This document shows positions 9,053-13,111 of a DNA stretch of 13,111 nt, piece by piece. The position numbers were made by a program, and so were the translations under genes. This stretch comes from Spirogloea muscicola (lineage: Eukaryota > Streptophyta > Zygnematophyceae > Spirogloeales > Spirogloeaceae), in the NCBI GenBank assembly GCA_009602725.1, contig WELB01000297.1:38270-51380 (forward strand), given 5' to 3'. Numbering within the stretch: the stretch's first letter is position 1; each line of letters starts with the position of its first letter. The notes below the pieces were generated by a model. That model ran no database searches and was not told the DNA's origin. It saw only the letters and a program-made list of their open reading frames with translations.

Positions 9053-10053
9053 ATGGAGGCCACCGCCGCCGCCGGGTCCGCGCCGCAGACCGCGGGCGGC
9101 GCCTGTGGCGTCGGCTGCGGCTGCTCGACCGGCGGCAAGCGCCTTGGCTCCTGCACCTGCGGCGAGTCCTGCTCCTGCGGCGCCGCCTGCGGCTGCAAGA
9201 TCACCTCCCTCTCCGACGACGCACCCGAGGTGCTCCTCACCTCACGCCGCCCCGCCGCTGATGCCGCCGTTGATGGCAACGGCAGGTCTGGAAATCCTAT
9301 CGTCGGCCGTTGCTCTGGGGGCTTGCTTAGCAGCGATACTGTCAGTGGTAGAGTGTTGGCAACGTTAGCCGCCTGTTATCGTCTGGCCGCATTCTAGCTC
9401 GGCTACACGCATGTGCACGTACGCGGCACAGCGTATCTGATTGTTATGTCACTGATGTGACAATCAATGGTTCAGTATATCTGACTGTTATGACGCTGAT
9501 GTAACAATCTGGCCACTCGCTCATTGTGCAGAACACCTGCTGCGGTGGCGGACCCTGCACGTGCGGAGAGTCTTGCAACTGTGGGCCGGGCTGCGGCTGC
9601 AATCATGGTGGCGCCGGCAGCACTGACGGGGCTGCCGCAGTCCCAACAGCTGGAGGTTGGCTATTAGTTGCTGCATTTATACGCCAGGCTGGGTCTGCAT
9701 GTTAGCAAGTTAGGCAGTCTCTGCAGATGTGGGAAGTTGCCAGCTCCTGCTGGTCTTGACATATCGCGAATGAGTGCCAGCAGCTTGCAGTGATGGGCTG
9801 CCGTTCATGTCCAGATGATGACTTCATTCCAGTGGCTGCATGGACTTGGCCTTGACTTTGCTTTGCACCTTCTTTGGTTGCAGATGAAGCATGCAACTGC
9901 GGCACTAGCTGTCGTTGCGGCAACGCCTGCAACTGTGGCGATGAGTGCAGCTGCAAAGGCAACGATTGCATGACTGCAGGCGCCCCCTGCAACTGTAAGG
10001 AGAGCTGCAACTGCGGGGACAACTGCACCTGCAAGGCTGGCATTGGTGCCTGA
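9053..10053 (+). CDS. Metallothionein-like Cys-rich protein, complete, 3 exons
   Basis: Exons 9053-9229, 9532-9655 and 9884-10053 (stop TGA) join in phases 0 and 1 and give 156 residues. Thirty-two are Cys (about 21%), arranged as fourteen CxC pairs. There is no Phe, Tyr or Trp, and one His (H84). Exon 1 carries 9 Cys (C18-C48, SCTCGESCSCGAACGC), exon 2 carries 8 (C62-C82, PCTCGESCNCGPGCGC) and exon 3 carries 15 (C104-C150, CxCGxxCxC units). Acidic or Ala/Gly linkers separate the clusters. These traits are those of metallothioneins, cytosolic proteins that bind Cu(I), Zn(II) or Cd(II) through thiolate clusters. At 2.5-3 Cys per divalent ion this protein could hold about 10-12. The near-identical cores of exons 1 and 2 point to module duplication. 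The start has a perfect GCCGCCATGG context. The donor of exon 1 (GAG/GTGCTC) is inferred because exon 2 must enter in phase 0; other phase-0 GTs exist further on, so the linker length is uncertain. Retention of intron 1 would end translation at 9397. Confidence 0.88.
9434..9509. repeat. Tandem 32-base imperfect repeat with inner dyads, 44-base period
   Basis: Copies at 9434-9465 and 9478-9509 differ at 4 of 32 bases. The first contains TGTCAC...GTGACA and an overlapping GATTGT...ACAATC; the second contains TGTTA...TAACA. Both copies lie inside intron 1 of the metallothionein-like gene, 22 bases or more from the acceptor. Substitutions at several places leave a dyad in each copy. Confidence 0.8.
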
Positions 10054-10085
10054 TGCTCTGCGGCAGGCCTGATGCTCTTCGGCAG
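10048..10085. repeat. 19-base tandem duplication over the metallothionein-like stop codon
   Basis: The unit GCCTGATGCTCTGCGGCAG (10048-10066) is followed at once by a copy with one change (10067-10085), then a partial third unit (gtctgat). The first copy contains the last Ala codon and the TGA stop. Confidence 0.9.
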
Positions 10086-11218
10086 GTCTGATTACAGTGC
10101 CACTGTTTGCCTGTACCGCCAGCATTATAGGTGCTTACCAATGGATTGCAATCTTACGGTTCCAACGAGCTGTACAGTAAGTAGTGCTGTAGTTTTTGCG
10201 CTTTTGAATAGCTACTCATGTTATAGTAAGACATGACAGTGAAAAGATGCTGGATATAGGTGTATTGACTGTCAAGGCACTGCAGGTGCAACAGTGGGCT
10301 GGTGCGTTTGCAGCTCCTGTACGTTAATCATGAAAGATGTGAGGACTGCAGCAGCTGGATTACTTGACACAGTCAAGCTGTAAATGTTTTAACTAAATCT
10401 GGGATGCACTGGCTGCATATTATCTTGTCATGGAGCTCACAAAGCACCTGAGTTCCAGCTTGGAGCACAGTGGTCGTCTGACGGACACTGTGTCATCAGC
10501 AGTGCTGATACTAAATCCAATGCTTGGTGTGCTATATTTGTTGACCTCACTTCACTACACTACCCAGAGTGTTGCCCGCCATGAGAAGGGCCACTATATG
10601 TAAAGAAAGAGCAACTTTGATGTGGTATCTTTTGACAGAGTCTGGGTGTTATTTTACTAAGTCAGATGTATACTCAATGGAAATGTGCTTGTGTGTATCT
10701 CAAGATGCTCCCCATAAGCATGATGCTTAATTTTTTTTGTGCATGCAGTAGGAGTAGATCTTGTGCAATTGTCACACAGGCTCGTTGCTGTCCTGTTGAT
10801 CTTGGCAGTATGCTCAAAACACGGGTGTATTATTGGTACTTGCCAGTTTTGAAGGGAGAGCTTTGGCCGTGTGAGCATCCTCTGCCTGGTCCTCAGAGGC
10901 AGTTCTGGGCGTAGTCTATGAAAGAAAACTCCGGGTACAAGTTGGGCAGCTTGAACGCCCTAATGCCAGCTTAATGAGAGTGCAGCATAGCTTATGTATC
11001 CCTGAGTGGTACTGTTGTGCTACTTGCTGCACAAATGTAACAGTGAGACTGGTATGGCCAGCTTGTTACGGATGGTGTGCATTCTTGGCTGGCAGCACTG
11101 AGCCTAAGGTAGCCTACATTCTAGCTTTAAGGGCTGCGACTTCTGGGTCTTAATTCCTATGGTCTACATATTGAGAACATAATGAGGTGAGCTGGGTCTT
11201 ATCTGGTAATGACGATGA
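10054..11218. other. Gene-free tail-to-tail spacer
   Basis: This stretch separates the stop of the metallothionein-like gene from the facing stop of the minus-strand gene. It is lower in GC than the flanking exons and lacks further CxC-coding segments on either strand. Plus-strand TGTAA motifs at 10379-10383, 10599-10603 and 11036-11040 could end the metallothionein-like transcript; I see no minus-strand TGTAA close to 11219. I found no other gene or RNA here. Confidence 0.55.
10379..10383 (+). terminator. Candidate UGUAA poly(A) signal for the metallothionein-like gene
   Basis: This is the first plus-strand TGTAA after the stop, about 325 bases downstream. A second copy lies at 10599-10603. 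Motif evidence only. Confidence 0.3.
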
Positions 11219-12955
11219 TCAGGTGTTCAGCCAATGCAACTGGAATTGACTGTCAAGGCCAACAGCAGTGGTCTCGATGTGGACTTGGTGATTGCCGCCG
11301 CCCCCAGTGCTGCCGCCGCCGGCTCTGCTGCTTGGACCAGATGAACTGGCTGATGGGCCGTGGCCGCTTTCAGGGAACATGAAGCCGCCTGCTTCTTTGC
11401 TGCCGGCTCGCGACATCTTGGTGTGCATTGGCAGGTCGCCACTGAGGTCCCCAGATGTCATGCTGACAAGCGGGCCCACATAGCCATGCGACATTGGGGT
11501 GAAGCTGGCGCCGCTGCATGCTACACAATCTGCAGCTGTGCTGCTATTTAGCTGATGCTGGCCTGCCATTGCTGCTGTCGCTGCTTGCGGAAAGCGTGGG
11601 ATGCCCGCCCCTGCATCAAGCTTACTACTGTGCATGAGCTGGTGCATGAAGTAATTGCCACTGCTGCTGACACCAGTGCCGTGGCCGTCGAGCACACAGT
11701 TGTCATCACTCCCGCCACCGCCCTGCGACTGAGCTGCGAGGTTGAGGTCCCTGAATGATCCCGGATAGCCTCCTGTCCTGCCACTGCAACTACCAGTGCC
11801 GCTGCCTCCGCTGCCACCGCCGCCGCGTTCCCCGACTGCTGCAGTGACACTACTAAGATTCAAGCTGCAGCCAATGCTGCCACGGCGGCTGTTGGCAGGA
11901 TCCAAGGCGAAGCTCATATGGTCATAGGCACTGCCGCCGACTCCTGTTGCGGCTGCGGTGGCAGCGGCTGCCTCGCCCCGGCCAATGAGGGGCAGGACAG
12001 CCGCCTTCTCCAGCTCGTGTTGGCTGCCACTGCCACGCGCTGCGCCGGTTTCGCCAATGCTGCCGAAGGGCGACAGCTGCAGCGACACCGTGTCGCTGCG
12101 GTGCTGGTGGGCGACGCTGTTAGTGTCGAACGCCACCAGCCTGGTCGTCCCCGTTGCTACAGCCGCTGGCGCCGGAGCTGCCTCTTGGTTGCTGCGGCCA
12201 TTCCTGAGCCCTAACGGCACAGCGGCGCTGCCGCCGTTCTCCTCCTCCATGGCAGCGGCATACGGAGGCTCCCGCCGTCGCTTGCGGGGCGCACCATCCG
12301 AGCCCGGCCGCTGCCGGCAGTCGCCGTCGCTGTCGCTGGGGCTCTCGCCAATGCCGCCGCCACTGCTGGCACCACCGCTGCCACTCGCTTGCAAGTCGAA
12401 TCTATGATGGCCGTCGGTAGCAGCGGTGCGGCTCTTGATGCTCTCCCCCAGCACGTCTGCCAGCAGCTCTGGGCAATGGCCGCCGCCGGCATGGCGAGCG
12501 GCGCCTCCGGCACTGGGCGGCGAAGCCAGTGACAGCGGCAGCCGCGGCTGCCTGAGGTGCTGCGAGGTGTTGCTGCCGCCGCCGCCGCCAAGGGCTGCAT
12601 CGGCGTCCTCCACGAAGCCTCGCACAGGATCCAGCTTCTCGAGCAGCCTGGGGAGGAGGCGCTGCGGGCACCGGCTCAGGAACTTGCGCACCACCTCCAG
12701 CGTGCCGCGGATGTGCAGCAGCTGCGCGTCCTTCCGCGCCAACGCGATGTGATTCGTGATGCACTGTAAAGATCCGGCAGCAGCAACAGCAACGGCACGA
12801 ACGATTACTATGGCTGAGGGTATGGGTACGCTCATGAAAATCAGTCTAAAAATCAGTGCAAGAAGTACACATGTATAAATGCATGAAATATGCCAGTAAA
12901 TGCACATACATCTTTAACGAACACAACAAAGGGCTTAAGCTCCACATAGAACTGT
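11219..12955 (-). CDS. Unrecognised probable nuclear protein with a long low-complexity tail (5' partial, at least 2 exons)
   Basis: The last exon runs 12763-11219, 514 codons plus TGA. An upstream exon ends at 12910 with donor GTATGT; its acceptor is AG before 12955 (or before 12951). The 146-base intron 12909-12764 ends TTTACAG. The joined N-terminal part reads QFYVELKPFVVFVKD, then CITNHIALARKDAQLLHIRG, then TLEVVRKFLSRCPQRLLPRL, and ends LEKLDPVRGFVEDADAAL. This looks like amphipathic helices. The remaining 440 or so residues are rich in Gly, Ser and Ala, with poly-Gly and poly-Ser runs and few hydrophobic residues, so probably disordered. A basic motif PRKRRREPP (coded near 12260-12290) could be a nuclear localisation signal. 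I do not recognise the family. Support for a real gene is the very long open frame together with a splice-consistent upstream exon of quite different, globular composition. The start lies beyond the window. Confidence 0.65.
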
Positions 12956-13111
12956 CTGGGGATTGATTTGAATAGTAGGGTCTAGAAGGAAGTTTTTGCT
13001 GGCATGAGGCAGACATGTACGAGGCTGGGAGGAAGTCGATCATGAAGTAGGGTTGTGGTCCACGAAGTTAGATGGAAGGCATGAAAGCTCAGAGCAAAGG
13101 GAGGGAGGGGG

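Noticed and set aside
8775-9368. Plus-strand frame with a CxxC...HH pattern (FWECDICG) and poly-Pro
   Set aside because: The His spacing does not fit C2H2 or another zinc finger, the poly-Pro run is the CCG repeat read in frame, and the frame is a shadow of the metallothionein-like exon in its last third.
10666-10914. Plus-strand 82-codon frame between the last two genes
   Set aside because: It has no homology that I recognise, sits in lower-GC spacer with erratic codon use, and no splice-consistent partner exon was seen.
11555-12769. Several plus-strand frames of 60-150 codons opposite the minus-strand gene
   Set aside because: They are shadows of a GC-rich, low-complexity exon; the minus frame is far longer and continues through a valid intron into a globular-looking exon.
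1-13111. CRISPR arrays, insertion sequences, tRNA or rRNA genes, viral genes
   Set aside because: No spaced direct repeats, terminal inverted repeats with a transposase frame, cloverleaf-like segments or viral hallmark proteins were seen on either strand.

Overview
The window looks like nuclear DNA of a green alga, possibly a trebouxiophyte-like chlorophyte. That is inferred from four things: dense spliceosomal introns with GT/GC-AG borders, GC-rich exons full of short-codon repeats, an eIF5 whose N-terminus follows the plant version (MALQNIG... then FYRYKMPR), and a gene of the CASTOR/POLLUX channel family. No bacterial or organellar signature is visible. Because genes are split, I rebuilt each by joining exons whose splice borders and reading phases agree and whose peptides run in the expected family order.

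Layout, left to right. (1) 227-4214, plus strand: the 3' eleven exons of a CASTOR/POLLUX-type ion channel; its N-terminal membrane and pore part lies outside the window. (2) 4215-5057: a gene-free tail-to-tail spacer. (3) 7906-5058, minus strand: a complete eight-exon gene for translation initiation factor eIF5. (4) 7907-9052: a head-to-head promoter and leader region with a TATA-like sequence, upstream reading frames and two long GCC-type triplet repeats. (5) 9053-10053, plus strand: a compact three-exon gene for a 156-residue, 32-cysteine metallothionein-like protein, in which each exon is one Cys cluster. (6) 10054-11218: a gene-free tail-to-tail spacer. (7) 12955-11219, minus strand: the 3' part of an unrecognised gene with a helical segment, a basic nuclear-type motif and a long Ser/Gly-rich tail; its 5' end lies outside the window.

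Nothing suggests that the four genes form one pathway. They alternate in orientation, so the window is two convergent pairs joined by one divergent promoter region shared by eIF5 and the metallothionein-like gene. The most notable item is that metallothionein-like gene, with its cysteine modules split by exon, a duplicated hairpin-like element in its first intron and a small tandem duplication over its stop codon.
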